64,000 nt of DNA from Curtobacterium sp. VKM Ac-1393 (GTDB lineage: Bacteria > Actinomycetota > Actinomycetes > Actinomycetales > Microbacteriaceae): positions 434,001-498,000 of the forward strand of contig NZ_JADKRW010000002.1 of assembly GCF_015350995.1 (NCBI RefSeq), in the 5' to 3' direction. Made by a program: the position numbers and the translations under genes. A model generated the notes under the pieces. That model saw only the letters and a list, made by a program, of their open reading frames with translations. It ran no database searches and had not been told where the DNA came from. Shown here one piece after another: positions 49,509 through 57,552 of the stretch (its first letter is position 1; every line of letters starts with the position of its first letter).

Positions 49509-50171
49509 ATGAACGACATCATCACCGTCTGCGGAATCGTCGCCACGGAACCCCGTCACCTGGTCACCGAGACCGGCATCGCCATCACGAGCCTGCGGCT
49601 CGCCTCGCCCTCGCGCCGATGGGACCGGGCCAGCGCGGCCTGGGTCAACGGAGCGACCAACTGGTACACCGTCACCGCGTTCCGCTCCCTGGCGTCGAAC
49701 GTGTTCAAGTCCCTGAAGAAGGGCGACCGCATCGTCGTGTCGGGCCGCGTCCGGATCCGCACCTGGGAGCGCGACGGCCGCGGTGGGACGTCCATCGAGA
49801 TCGACGCCGACGGCATCGGGCACGACCTGGCGTGGGGCATCAGCAACTGGGTCCGTGTCCCGCGCCAGGTCAACGACCCGACCACCGGCCACGGCGGGCT
49901 CCGGAACGTCGACCCCCGGACCGGCGAGGTGCGGGACGGAGCGCCGGGCACGGCTCCCGCGGCGGACGGCGGGGAGCACGAGCACGAGCACGGCCGCCTG
50001 CCTGGCGTCGAGCACGACGACGAGCACGACGCCGAGCCGGGCGTCGAGCCGGGCGTCGACGACGTGGATCCGGCCGGGCCGTCCGAGCGCATGCTCGAGC
50101 AGGACGGAGCCGCCTTCGACCCGCAACCGTCGGACAGCGTCGACCACCACACCCGCGCCGACGCCGCGTGA
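49509..50171 (+). CDS. ssb: Single-stranded DNA-binding protein, paralogue with atypical tail
   Basis: 220 residues. The OB fold covers ~1-115: ITVCGIVATEPRHL, TSLRLASPSRRWD, NWYTVTAFRSLASNVFKSLKKGDRIVVSGRVRIRTW and IEIDADGIGHDLAWG. It binds ssDNA in replication or repair. The tail (~120-220) is Asp/Glu/His/Pro-rich (EHEHEHGR, HDDEHDAEPG) and ends HHTRADAA, without the acidic DDxPF tip by which the main SSB recruits partners. It is thus likely a second SSB; the primary one would be elsewhere. Confidence 0.9.
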   Translation: MNDIITVCGIVATEPRHLVTETGIAITSLRLASPSRRWDRASAAWVNGATNWYTVTAFRSLASNVFKSLKKGDRIVVSGRVRIRTWERDGRGGTSIEIDADGIGHDLAWGISNWVRVPRQVNDPTTGHGGLRNVDPRTGEVRDGAPGTAPAADGGEHEHEHGRLPGVEHDDEHDAEPGVEPGVDDVDPAGPSERMLEQDGAAFDPQPSDSVDHHTRADAA

Positions 50172-50194
50172 TGCTGCTCAGGCGCGCGCGGCGA

Positions 50195-50932
50195 TCACCA
50201 CTTCTGCGCGATCATCGCGATGCCGGACACCTGCTCGGTGTCCCAGTTCCCACCACGCGGCAGGCCGGACACGCGCCCGTCGATCTTGAAGCTCGCGCCC
50301 TGGATCCGAGGGGCATTGGTCTGCGTCGCCTTCAGCCCGTGGAACGAGAAGCTGGTGTTCCACGTGCCGTTCAGGCCCGTCTGGCCCTTGCGGTCGCCGA
50401 CGGTGATCCGGGTGTTCTGGACGGTCGAGTGCACGACGTCCCCGTTCAGACGGGCGTTCGCCTCGGCGTTGAAGAACAGCCGACCGTCCAGGTTGAGCTT
50501 CAGGGTGCCGATCGTCTTGTGGTTCACGATCATCGTCGCGACGTCGTTCTTGTACCAGCGCATGCCGATCGGGACGAGCTTGTTCTTCGGCGCCAGGTCG
50601 AGGTAGCCGTACGAGAACTTGCCGTTCTGCACGCGCTCCCAGATGTAGCGCGGCTTGCCCTTGCTCTGCGGCGAACCGGTGTCCGACTGGATGCCGAACG
50701 AGTACGCGTTGTTGTGGGCGTCGTGCACGTTGATGTACGACGAGTAGCCCGTCCCCGTGCCGTTCGCGCTGATGCTGGCCGTGTAGAGCATGTAGGGGTC
50801 GCCCTTCGGGACGGCGCCGGCGGCGGACGCCGGGGCCGCTGGCGCCACGAGCGCGACGGTGAGCGCGATCGCGCCGACGAACGGAAGCGCGAGGCGGCGC
50901 AGTCGTGTGGAGTGCCTGGTCATGGTTCTCAT
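50195..50932 (-). CDS. Exported beta-rich protein of unknown function
   Basis: 245 residues. A signal peptide (RLRRLALPFVGAIALTVALVAPAAPASA) is followed by mature AGAVPKGDPYMLYTASISANGTG. The rest is rich in Asn, Gly, Tyr and Trp with short strands (SSYINVHDAHNNAYSFGIQSD, RYIWERVQNGKFSYGYLDL), like an extracellular carbohydrate-recognition or adhesin-like domain, but I recognise no family. ATG at 50932; the ATG three codons on (50923) also keeps the signal peptide. It lies convergent to ssb with 23 bases between the stops. Confidence 0.8.
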   Translation of the reverse strand: MRTMTRHSTRLRRLALPFVGAIALTVALVAPAAPASAAGAVPKGDPYMLYTASISANGTGTGYSSYINVHDAHNNAYSFGIQSDTGSPQSKGKPRYIWERVQNGKFSYGYLDLAPKNKLVPIGMRWYKNDVATMIVNHKTIGTLKLNLDGRLFFNAEANARLNGDVVHSTVQNTRITVGDRKGQTGLNGTWNTSFSFHGLKATQTNAPRIQGASFKIDGRVSGLPRGGNWDTEQVSGIAMIAQKW

Positions 50933-51097
50933 CCCGTCCGTGATCCTGATCCGGTCCTCGTCGTGGTGAGCGACGGGCCCCGATGTGGTTGGCGTGCACA
51001 ACTTACGTCGTCGGAGCGCATCCCGACAGACCCCGTTCCGGGCGGGTGCGTGATGCGGCGATCCGACAGGGGGCGCGCGGTGCACGGACGGTGTCAC

Positions 51098-51103
51098 TAC
51101 ACT
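51098..51103 (+). promoter_or_regulatory. Candidate -10 (TACACT) of ettA
   Basis: TACACT ten bases before the ATG predicts a 5' leader of only three or four bases; there is no Shine-Dalgarno. Confidence 0.5.
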
Positions 51104-51113
51104 TGGGGCCGAT

Positions 51114-52799
51114 ATGGCTGAGTACATCTACCAGATGGTCCGCGCCCGCAAGGCGGTCGGCGACAAGCTGATCCTCGACGACGTCACGATGTCGTTCCTC
51201 CCCGGCGCCAAGATCGGCGTCGTCGGACCGAACGGTGCGGGCAAGTCGACGATCCTGAAGATCATGGCCGGTCTCGACCAGCCGTCGAACGGTGAAGCGA
51301 AGCTCACGCCGGGCTTCACCGTCGGCATCCTCATGCAGGAGCCGGAACTCGACGAGACGAAGACCGTGCTCGAGAACGTCCAGGAAGGCGTCGGCGAGAT
51401 CCACGCGAAGCTCTCCCGCTTCAACGAGATCTCCGCCCTGATGGCCGAGCCGGACGCTGACTTCGACGCGCTCCTCGCCGAGATGGGCACGCTGCAGGAA
51501 GACATCGACGCGGCCGATGCGTGGGACCTCGACTCGCAGCTCGAGCAGGCCATGGCCGCGCTCCAGTGCCCCCCGGGGGACGAGCTCGTCACGCACCTGT
51601 CCGGTGGTGAGAAGCGTCGCGTCGCGCTCTGCAAGCTCTTGCTCCAGAAGCCCGACCTGCTCCTCCTCGACGAGCCCACCAACCACCTGGACGCCGAGAG
51701 CGTGCAGTGGCTCGAGCAGCACCTGCAGCAGTACCACGGCGCCGTCCTCGCCGTGACCCACGACCGGTACTTCCTGGACCACGTTGCCCAGTGGATCGCC
51801 GAGGTCGACCGCGGCCGTCTCTACCCGTACGAGGGCAACTACTCGACCTACCTCGAGAAGAAGCGTGCGCGACTCGAGGTCCAGGGCAAGAAGGACGCCA
51901 AGCTCGCGAAGCGCCTGTCCTCGGAGCTCGACTGGGTCCGGAGCAACACCAAGGGCCGTCAGGCGAAGTCCAAGGCCCGCCTCGCCCGCTACGACGAGAT
52001 GGTCACCGAGGCCGAGCGCACCCGCAAGCTCGACTTCGAGGAGATCGTGATCCCCGTGGGTCCGCGTCTGGGCTCGCAGGTCATCGATGCCGAGAAGCTG
52101 CACAAGCAGTTCGGTGAGCGCGTCATCATCGGCGACCTGTCCTTCACGCTGCCCCGCAACGGCATCGTCGGCGTCATCGGCCCGAACGGTGTCGGCAAGA
52201 CGACGCTGTTCAAGACGATCGTCGGCCTCGAGCCGCTCGACGGCGGCACGCTGAAGATCGGCGACACGGTCGACATCTCGTACGTCGACCAGAGCCGCGG
52301 CGGCATCGACCCGAACAAGAACCTGTGGGAGGTCGTGTCCGACGGACTCGACTACATCCAGGTGGGCAAGACCGAGATCCCGTCCCGCGCGTACGTCTCG
52401 CAGTTCGGGTTCAAGGGCCCGGACCAGCAGAAGCGTGCGGGCATCCTGTCGGGTGGTGAGCGCAACCGTCTGAACCTGGCGCTGACGCTCAAGCAGGGCG
52501 GCAACCTGCTGCTCCTCGACGAGCCGACGAACGACCTGGACGTCGAGACCCTCGGCAGCCTCGAGAACGCGCTGCTCGAGTACCCCGGTTGCGCCGTGGT
52601 CATCACGCACGACCGGTGGTTCCTCGACCGCATCGCGACCCACATCCTGGCGTGGGAGGGGCTCAACGAGGACGGCACGCCGATCTGGTACTGGTTCGAG
52701 GGCAACTTCGAGGCGTACGAAGAGAACAAGATCGAGCGCCTCGGTGCTGATGCGGCGAAGCCCGGGCGCGCGACGTACCGCAAGCTCACCCGCGACTGA
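51114..52799 (+). CDS. ettA: Energy-dependent translational throttle protein (ABC-F)
   Basis: 561 residues. MAEYIYQMVRARKAVGDK is the classic EttA N-terminus. Two ATPase domains: GPNGAGKST, LSGGEKRRVAL and LLLLDEPTNHLD, then GPNGVGKTT, LSGGERNRLNLAL and LLLLDEPTNDLD, separated by a P-site tRNA-interaction linker rich in Lys/Arg. It gates the ribosome at the first elongation step according to ATP level. Five bases separate it from the thioesterase gene that follows, so they are co-transcribed. Confidence 0.97.
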   Translation: MAEYIYQMVRARKAVGDKLILDDVTMSFLPGAKIGVVGPNGAGKSTILKIMAGLDQPSNGEAKLTPGFTVGILMQEPELDETKTVLENVQEGVGEIHAKLSRFNEISALMAEPDADFDALLAEMGTLQEDIDAADAWDLDSQLEQAMAALQCPPGDELVTHLSGGEKRRVALCKLLLQKPDLLLLDEPTNHLDAESVQWLEQHLQQYHGAVLAVTHDRYFLDHVAQWIAEVDRGRLYPYEGNYSTYLEKKRARLEVQGKKDAKLAKRLSSELDWVRSNTKGRQAKSKARLARYDEMVTEAERTRKLDFEEIVIPVGPRLGSQVIDAEKLHKQFGERVIIGDLSFTLPRNGIVGVIGPNGVGKTTLFKTIVGLEPLDGGTLKIGDTVDISYVDQSRGGIDPNKNLWEVVSDGLDYIQVGKTEIPSRAYVSQFGFKGPDQQKRAGILSGGERNRLNLALTLKQGGNLLLLDEPTNDLDVETLGSLENALLEYPGCAVVITHDRWFLDRIATHILAWEGLNEDGTPIWYWFEGNFEAYEENKIERLGADAAKPGRATYRKLTRD

Positions 52800-52804
52800 C
52801 CCGC

Positions 52805-53287
52805 GTGGCGAGACTGCACGCTCCCATCCGCATGCGGTGGAGCGACATCGACGCCTACGGTCACGTCAACAACTCCGCGATGCTGCGCCTGCTGGAAGAG
52901 GCGCGCATCGTGGGGTTCTGGGGGCCGGACGCCGGCGAGCTGTCGGACGACGGCAGTCTGCCGGAGCCGATCATCGACGGTCGACCGGGCTCCGGCACGA
53001 TGACGGTGATCGCGGGGCAGCGTCTCGAGTACGTCGCATCGATCCCGTACCTCCGCCAGCCGCTCGACATCCAGATGTGGATCGGGCGACTCGGGGGTGC
53101 CAGCGTCGACGTCTCGTACGAGGTCTGGTCGCCGGTCGGGCAGCAGCCTGCCGAGCTCTACACCCGTGCGACGACCGCGCTGGTGATGGTCGACGCCGCG
53201 ACGAACCGCCCTCGGCGGCTCACTGCTGCCGAGCGTGCCGCGTGCGAGCCGTACCTCGAGGCGCCGGTGGAGTTCAGCCGCCCGTAG
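52805..53287 (+). CDS. 4HBT-family acyl-CoA thioesterase
   Basis: 160 residues, hotdog fold. IRMRWSDIDAYGHVNNSAMLRLLEEARIVGF contains the catalytic Asp and the HVNN loop. The GTG start gives the usual N-terminus and lies five bases after ettA. It hydrolyses an acyl-CoA of unknown chain. The last 14 bases overlap the 3' end of the convergent tesB. Confidence 0.92.
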   Translation: MARLHAPIRMRWSDIDAYGHVNNSAMLRLLEEARIVGFWGPDAGELSDDGSLPEPIIDGRPGSGTMTVIAGQRLEYVASIPYLRQPLDIQMWIGRLGGASVDVSYEVWSPVGQQPAELYTRATTALVMVDAATNRPRRLTAAERAACEPYLEAPVEFSRP

Positions 53288-54137
53288 GCACCCGCATCAT
53301 GCCCTCCTGCGCCACGGTGGCCAGCAGGCGTCCGTCGCGGGAGAACATCCGGCCGAACGCGAGCCCTCGCCCGCCCTGCGCGCTGGGTGACTCCTGGGTG
53401 TAGAGGATCCACTCGTCAGCCCGGCCGTCGCGGTGCCACCACATCGCGTGGTCGAGGCTCGCGCTCTTCACGCCGGGCGTTCCCCACGCAACGCCGTGCC
53501 GCCGCATGATCGGTTCGAGGATCGACAGGTCGCTGGCGTACCCGAGGACCGCGCGGTGCAGGGCCGGGTCGTCGGGCAGGTCACCCTGCACCCGGAACCA
53601 GACCGCCTGGTGCGGGACGTGCTCGCCCTGCACGTCGACGAACACCGGGCCCTCGACGTGCCGCAGGTCGATCGAGCGCTCGGCCCACGCCTTGGCGACC
53701 GGATGGTCGATCGCGGACAGGATCGACGCGGCGGACGGTAGCGACTCCGGCGACGGGGTGTCCACCGGGAACGGGTCCTGGTGCTCGACGCCGGTGTCCG
53801 GCACCTGGAACGACGCGATCATCGAGAAGATCGGCACGCCGCGCTGGTACGCCTGCACCCGCCGGGTCGCGAAGGAGCGACCGTCGTGGATGCGCTCGAC
53901 GCCGAAGGTCGTGGGGACGTCGATGTCACCGGGTCGCAGGAAGTACCCGTGCATCGAGTGGATGTCGCGCCCCTCGATGGTGGCCTGGGCGGCGACGATG
54001 CACTGCGCCAGGACCTGACCGCCGAAGACCCGCCCGCCGGGCGACCAGTGGTTCGCACCGGTGAGGATCGTCTCACCGGTGCTCGCACCGGTGTCCTCGA
54101 GTCGGAGGGTCCGCAGGAAGTCGGGTTCGCCGTTCAC
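53274..54137 (-). CDS. tesB: Acyl-CoA thioesterase II
   Basis: 287 residues, double hotdog. WSPGGRVFGGQVLAQCIVAAQATI and SMHGYFLRPGDIDVPTTFGVERIHDGRSFATRRVQAYQRG form the first half; LDHAMWWHRDGRADEWILYTQESPSAQGGRGLAFGRMFSRDG the second, with the conserved Asp-Thr/Gln triad region. It hydrolyses medium to long acyl-CoAs. GTG start at 54137 with TAGACT 13 bases upstream. Confidence 0.94.
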   Translation of the reverse strand: MNGEPDFLRTLRLEDTGASTGETILTGANHWSPGGRVFGGQVLAQCIVAAQATIEGRDIHSMHGYFLRPGDIDVPTTFGVERIHDGRSFATRRVQAYQRGVPIFSMIASFQVPDTGVEHQDPFPVDTPSPESLPSAASILSAIDHPVAKAWAERSIDLRHVEGPVFVDVQGEHVPHQAVWFRVQGDLPDDPALHRAVLGYASDLSILEPIMRRHGVAWGTPGVKSASLDHAMWWHRDGRADEWILYTQESPSAQGGRGLAFGRMFSRDGRLLATVAQEGMMRVPTGG

Positions 54138-54144
54138 GAGGTGC

Positions 54145-54150
54145 AGTCTA
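54145..54150 (-). promoter_or_regulatory. Candidate -10 (TAGACT) of tesB
   Basis: Minus strand TAGACT, GCACCTC, GTG. It is next to a plus-strand TAGGAT (54170-54175) that could serve the divergent gene. Confidence 0.55.
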
Positions 54151-54184
54151 CGAACACAGGGTGCGCCGGTAGGATCGATCGGAC

Positions 54185-54886
54185 ATGGGCACCTCGTTCA
54201 CGCTTCCCGACGCCGCCTCCCTCGGGGACCTCCGCACGTACCTCGGACGTGCCGCACGCATCGAGGACGGCTCCGTCCGCTTCATCGCCGACTCCGGCGT
54301 CCTCGCGGTCTACACGGCGATCCTCTACCCCCTCGGGCTCCTCGACGAGCTGCCGACGGTGCTCGGGCTCCGCACGTTCTCGCTCACCGAGCCCGCGACG
54401 ATCGACGCCGTCGTGCCGCTGCAGTCCCTGCTCGAGCGGCTCCGGCTGTTGGCCGAAGAACAGGACGTCGAACACGCCGAGGGCGCCGACCCGACGCGAG
54501 CGACGCCGATCGAGGTTGAACTCCCGCACGAGGTCCACACCGTGACCTGGGCGGCGATCTCCCCACCGCGCGGCGGTTGGGTCCCGCTGCCCGACGTGTC
54601 GCCGGAGCTCCTGCGCCGCGCCACCCGCGACGGCATCGCCGAGGTCGCCGACGCCGTCCCCACCAACGCGGGCGAAGCGATCATCCGCAAGGTGCGCTCC
54701 GAGGTCTGGGGGCGCCCGGTTCCCGGGATCGAGCACCTGCCGGCTGGCGCCGGGTTCGCGGGTGAGAGCCTCGGGTTCCTCGGTCACGATCCGGTCCGCC
54801 TGTTCGAGACCGGTCCGTGGAGCCGGCTGACGACGTCGCGCGGGCACGTGCTCGTGAAGCGCCGCGCCTGGACCCTGAGTCCGTAG
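54185..54886 (+). CDS. Conserved-looking actinobacterial protein, function unknown
   Basis: 233 residues. MGTSFTLPDAASLGDLRTYLGRAARI then SVRFIADSGVLAVYTAILYPLGLLDELPTVLGLRTFSL, and HTVTWAAISPPRGGW; the C-terminal half has PVPGIEHLPAGAGFAGESLGFLG. No transmembrane helices. The ATG sits 15 bases after a TAGGAT, so its leader would be about two bases. I have no name for this family. Confidence 0.75.
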   Translation: MGTSFTLPDAASLGDLRTYLGRAARIEDGSVRFIADSGVLAVYTAILYPLGLLDELPTVLGLRTFSLTEPATIDAVVPLQSLLERLRLLAEEQDVEHAEGADPTRATPIEVELPHEVHTVTWAAISPPRGGWVPLPDVSPELLRRATRDGIAEVADAVPTNAGEAIIRKVRSEVWGRPVPGIEHLPAGAGFAGESLGFLGHDPVRLFETGPWSRLTTSRGHVLVKRRAWTLSP

Positions 54887-54923
54887 CCACCGTCGTGCAC
54901 GGCGCCGGTGGTTGGCTGGCCGC

Positions 54924-55766
54924 ATGCACGTCTTCCTGACCGGCGCGTCCGGCTACATCGGTTCCTCCGTCCTCCGCTCCCTCGTCGCCCACGGGCACGA
55001 GGTGACCGCACTCGTCCGTTCCGACGAGAAGGCGCAGCACGTCCGCGACTCCGGTGGTCGGGCGGTGGTCGGCGACGTCACCGACACCGACGTCGTCGAG
55101 CGCCTGCTGCACGAGTCCGACGGCGTGGTGCACACCGCATCGGCGCCGGACGTCGACCCCGACTTCGTCGCCACGGTCCTGCGCGCGTACGAGGGCACCT
55201 CGAAGCCGTTCGTGCACACCGGCGGGATCTTCACGTTCGGCGACTCGACGGACATCTCCGAGCGGTCGCCGATCGACCCGCCGGAGCTGACGTCGTGGCG
55301 CACGGCGAACGAGGCCGTGGTGCGGTCGAGCGAGGTCCGCACGACGATCGTCGCTCCGGGCATCGTGTACGGCCGCGGCGCCGGCATCCCGGCGATGTTC
55401 GTCGGCGACGGCTCGCAGCCGGTGACCCTGGTCGGCGACGGTTCGCAGCGCTGGACCACGGTGCACGTCGACGACCTCGGTGACCTCTACGTCCTCGCGC
55501 TCGAGCGGGGCGAGCAGGACGGGTACATCGTCGCCGCGACGGGGGACAACCCCACGGTGCGGGAGCTCGCCGAGGCTGGGGCGCACGGGTCTCCGGTCGT
55601 CGCCGAGAGCGTCGAGGCCTCGCGCGAGCGACTCGGTGCCGCCTTCGCCGACGCCCTGCTCCTGCACCAGGAAGCCTCCGGCGCCCACGCACGCTCCGCG
55701 TTCGGATGGAAGCCGACGCAGTCGTCGCTGGTCCAGGACCTCGCCACCGGCTCCTCCGTGCGCTGA
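54924..55766 (+). CDS. NAD(P)-dependent epimerase/dehydratase-family oxidoreductase
   Basis: 280 residues, extended SDR-like. MHVFLTGASGYIGSSVL is the Rossmann TGxxGxxG motif, LVRSDEKAQ the cofactor second strand, HTASAPD and GGIFTFGD later strands. The usual YxxxK is not obvious; SWRTANEAVVRSSEVRTTIVAPGIVYG shows the substrate region, so catalysis may be atypical (NAD-binding/ergot-like group). Thirty-seven bases after the preceding gene. Confidence 0.85.
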   Translation: MHVFLTGASGYIGSSVLRSLVAHGHEVTALVRSDEKAQHVRDSGGRAVVGDVTDTDVVERLLHESDGVVHTASAPDVDPDFVATVLRAYEGTSKPFVHTGGIFTFGDSTDISERSPIDPPELTSWRTANEAVVRSSEVRTTIVAPGIVYGRGAGIPAMFVGDGSQPVTLVGDGSQRWTTVHVDDLGDLYVLALERGEQDGYIVAATGDNPTVRELAEAGAHGSPVVAESVEASRERLGAAFADALLLHQEASGAHARSAFGWKPTQSSLVQDLATGSSVR

Positions 55767-55936
55767 GGACCACGACACGTCGGCATCAGGGTCGTCGAGG
55801 TGTCACGACATGCCGCACGCCGCTCGCCGAGGTTCCACGAACGGGATGAGGCGCCGCCGAGATGTGCAGATTTCGGAACCTGGACGGCGGCGGGGCGGCG
55901 GGCGGCGGGGGACGGGGCCGCACGCGCGCCAGGGCG

Positions 55937-56413
55937 TCAGTCGAACGTGTTCGTCATGGCGTGCGCGGCGCGGTCGAGGTACGCCCACAGCTCGGCCTCG
56001 TCGAGGGGCGCGAGCTGCAGGGACTCGACGGCCTCGCGCATGTGGTGGAGCCAGCGCTCGCGAGCCTCGGACGTGATCCGGAACGGGTTGTGCCGCATCC
56101 GGAGCCGCGGGTGGCCGCGCTGCTCGCTGTAGGTGCCCGGTCCGCCCCAGTACTGCTGCAGGAAGGCCGACAGGCGCCAGATCGCCCCCTCGAGGTCGTC
56201 GGCCGGGTACATCGGCCAGATGACCTCGTCGTGCTGCACGCCCTCGTAGAAGCGGCGGACGAGCCGGTCGAAGGTCGGGGCGCCGCCGATGCGGTCGAAC
56301 AGCGACCCGGTGGCCGAGGCCCCGTGCTCGCCGACCCGGAGCGTGATCGGCTGCGCGGCGCCGGGGTCGGGGCCGATGCCGAGGCCGTTGCTGGGCGGTG
56401 TGGGATCGGTCAC
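55937..56413 (-). CDS. Group II truncated hemoglobin
   Basis: 158 residues including a ~35-residue N-terminal extension. LFDRIGGAPTFDRLVRRFYEGVQHDEVIWPMYP is the B/C/E helix region with the CD1 Tyr; AIWRLSAFLQQYWGGPGTYSEQRGHPRLRMRHNPFRI carries the proximal His and ERWLHHM the Trp G8 of group II. It binds O2/NO/CO. GTG start overlaps the mscS stop (GTGA), so they are co-translated. Confidence 0.93.
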   Translation of the reverse strand: MTDPTPPSNGLGIGPDPGAAQPITLRVGEHGASATGSLFDRIGGAPTFDRLVRRFYEGVQHDEVIWPMYPADDLEGAIWRLSAFLQQYWGGPGTYSEQRGHPRLRMRHNPFRITSEARERWLHHMREAVESLQLAPLDEAELWAYLDRAAHAMTNTFD

Positions 56414-57477
56414 CGGGGGTCCCTCCCGCCGTCGTGCTGGTCGTCGGTGCGGATCGGCTGCCCGAGCAGGTTGCGCTTGGGTCGGCGCGTCGCGGTCGGT
56501 GCGGGTGTCGGCTGGGTCCGCACGGACCGCAGGCCGTTGATCGAGGTCGCGTTCTCCCAGCCCTCGGGCATGATCATCGCCATCGCGGGCAACGTGATGC
56601 CGAGGTCGTCGACGGACCGCTTCAGGCGGGTGCGGAGTTCGCGTCCGACGACGTCGAGCTCGGACGCGCGGGTCTTGACGACGAGGCGGAAGACCATACC
56701 GTCCGCCGAAACGGACTGCAGGCCCCAGATCTCCGGCTTCTCGACGATGCGCTGGCGCCACCGGGGCTCCTGCGACATCGTGACGGCGGCCTTCAGCAGG
56801 GCGTCCTGCACGGCGTCGATGTCGGTGTCGTAGGGCACGGTGATGTCGACCAGGACCCGTGACCAGCCCTGCGACAGGTTGCCGACGCGCAGGATCTGGC
56901 CGTTCGGCACGAACCACAGGATCCCGTTGACGTCGCGGACCTGCATGACGCGCAGCCCGACGTTCTCGACGACCCCCGTGGCCTGTCCGGTGTCGACGAC
57001 GTCCCCGACGCCGGCCTGGTCCTCGAGGATCATGAAGATGCCGGAGAGCAGGTCCTTCACGATGGACTGGGCGCCCACGGCGAGGCCGGCGGCGACGAGT
57101 GAGGCACCGCCGACGATGCCGACGGCGGCGTTCGGGATCGCCACCGGGATGATGATGGCGAGCGCGACGACCACCACGATGACGGTCGCGAGGTTCTCGA
57201 GCACGCTGCCGAGTGTCCGGGTGCGCTGCACGACGCGTGCGGTCTGCACCGGCGACGCGATGAGCGCCTGCGTGTCCGCCGCGCCCTGTCGCTTCTTGAC
57301 ACCGGTCACGACGCGGTTCACGACCTGCTTCACCAACCGGCGCAGGAGCAGGCGGACGATGACCGCGACGAGGATCGTGATGACGATCGTGATCGGGACG
57401 TGCCAGGCGTCGACGAACTGGGTGAACGCGTTGGATGCCCACTTCGGGACATCGGAGGTCTCTGCAGCCAAGGTCAT
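56410..57477 (-). CDS. MscS-family mechanosensitive channel
   Basis: 355 residues. Three membrane helices, the third containing the pore AAGLAVGAQSIVKDLLSGIFMILEDQAGVGDVVD. The beta domain follows (VVENVGLRVMQVRD, WFVPNGQILRVGNLSQG). A proline-rich basic tail ends the protein. It releases osmolytes upon hypo-osmotic shock. TAGCAT lies 15 bases before the ATG. Coupled to the globin gene downstream. Confidence 0.94.
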   Translation of the reverse strand: MTLAAETSDVPKWASNAFTQFVDAWHVPITIVITILVAVIVRLLLRRLVKQVVNRVVTGVKKRQGAADTQALIASPVQTARVVQRTRTLGSVLENLATVIVVVVALAIIIPVAIPNAAVGIVGGASLVAAGLAVGAQSIVKDLLSGIFMILEDQAGVGDVVDTGQATGVVENVGLRVMQVRDVNGILWFVPNGQILRVGNLSQGWSRVLVDITVPYDTDIDAVQDALLKAAVTMSQEPRWRQRIVEKPEIWGLQSVSADGMVFRLVVKTRASELDVVGRELRTRLKRSVDDLGITLPAMAMIMPEGWENATSINGLRSVRTQPTPAPTATRRPKRNLLGQPIRTDDQHDGGRDPR

Positions 57478-57496
57478 ATCCGGTCGATGCTAGAGG

Positions 57497-57536
57497 GGCG
57501 GGGTGTGGCGTCCCTGGAGGAACGCCACACCCCGCC
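57497..57536 (-). terminator. Hairpin between pepN and mscS
   Basis: 15-bp perfect arms (GGCGGGGTGTGGCGT / ACGCCACACCCCGCC), ten-base loop, 17 bases beyond the pepN stop. It overlaps the mscS promoter area. Confidence 0.85.
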
Positions 57537-57552
57537 GATCAGTGACGCAGGC

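Noticed and set aside
53274..53287. Frameshift or pseudogene because two genes overlap
   Set aside because: Both 3' ends (thioesterase and tesB) are intact; a 14-base convergent overlap is normal.
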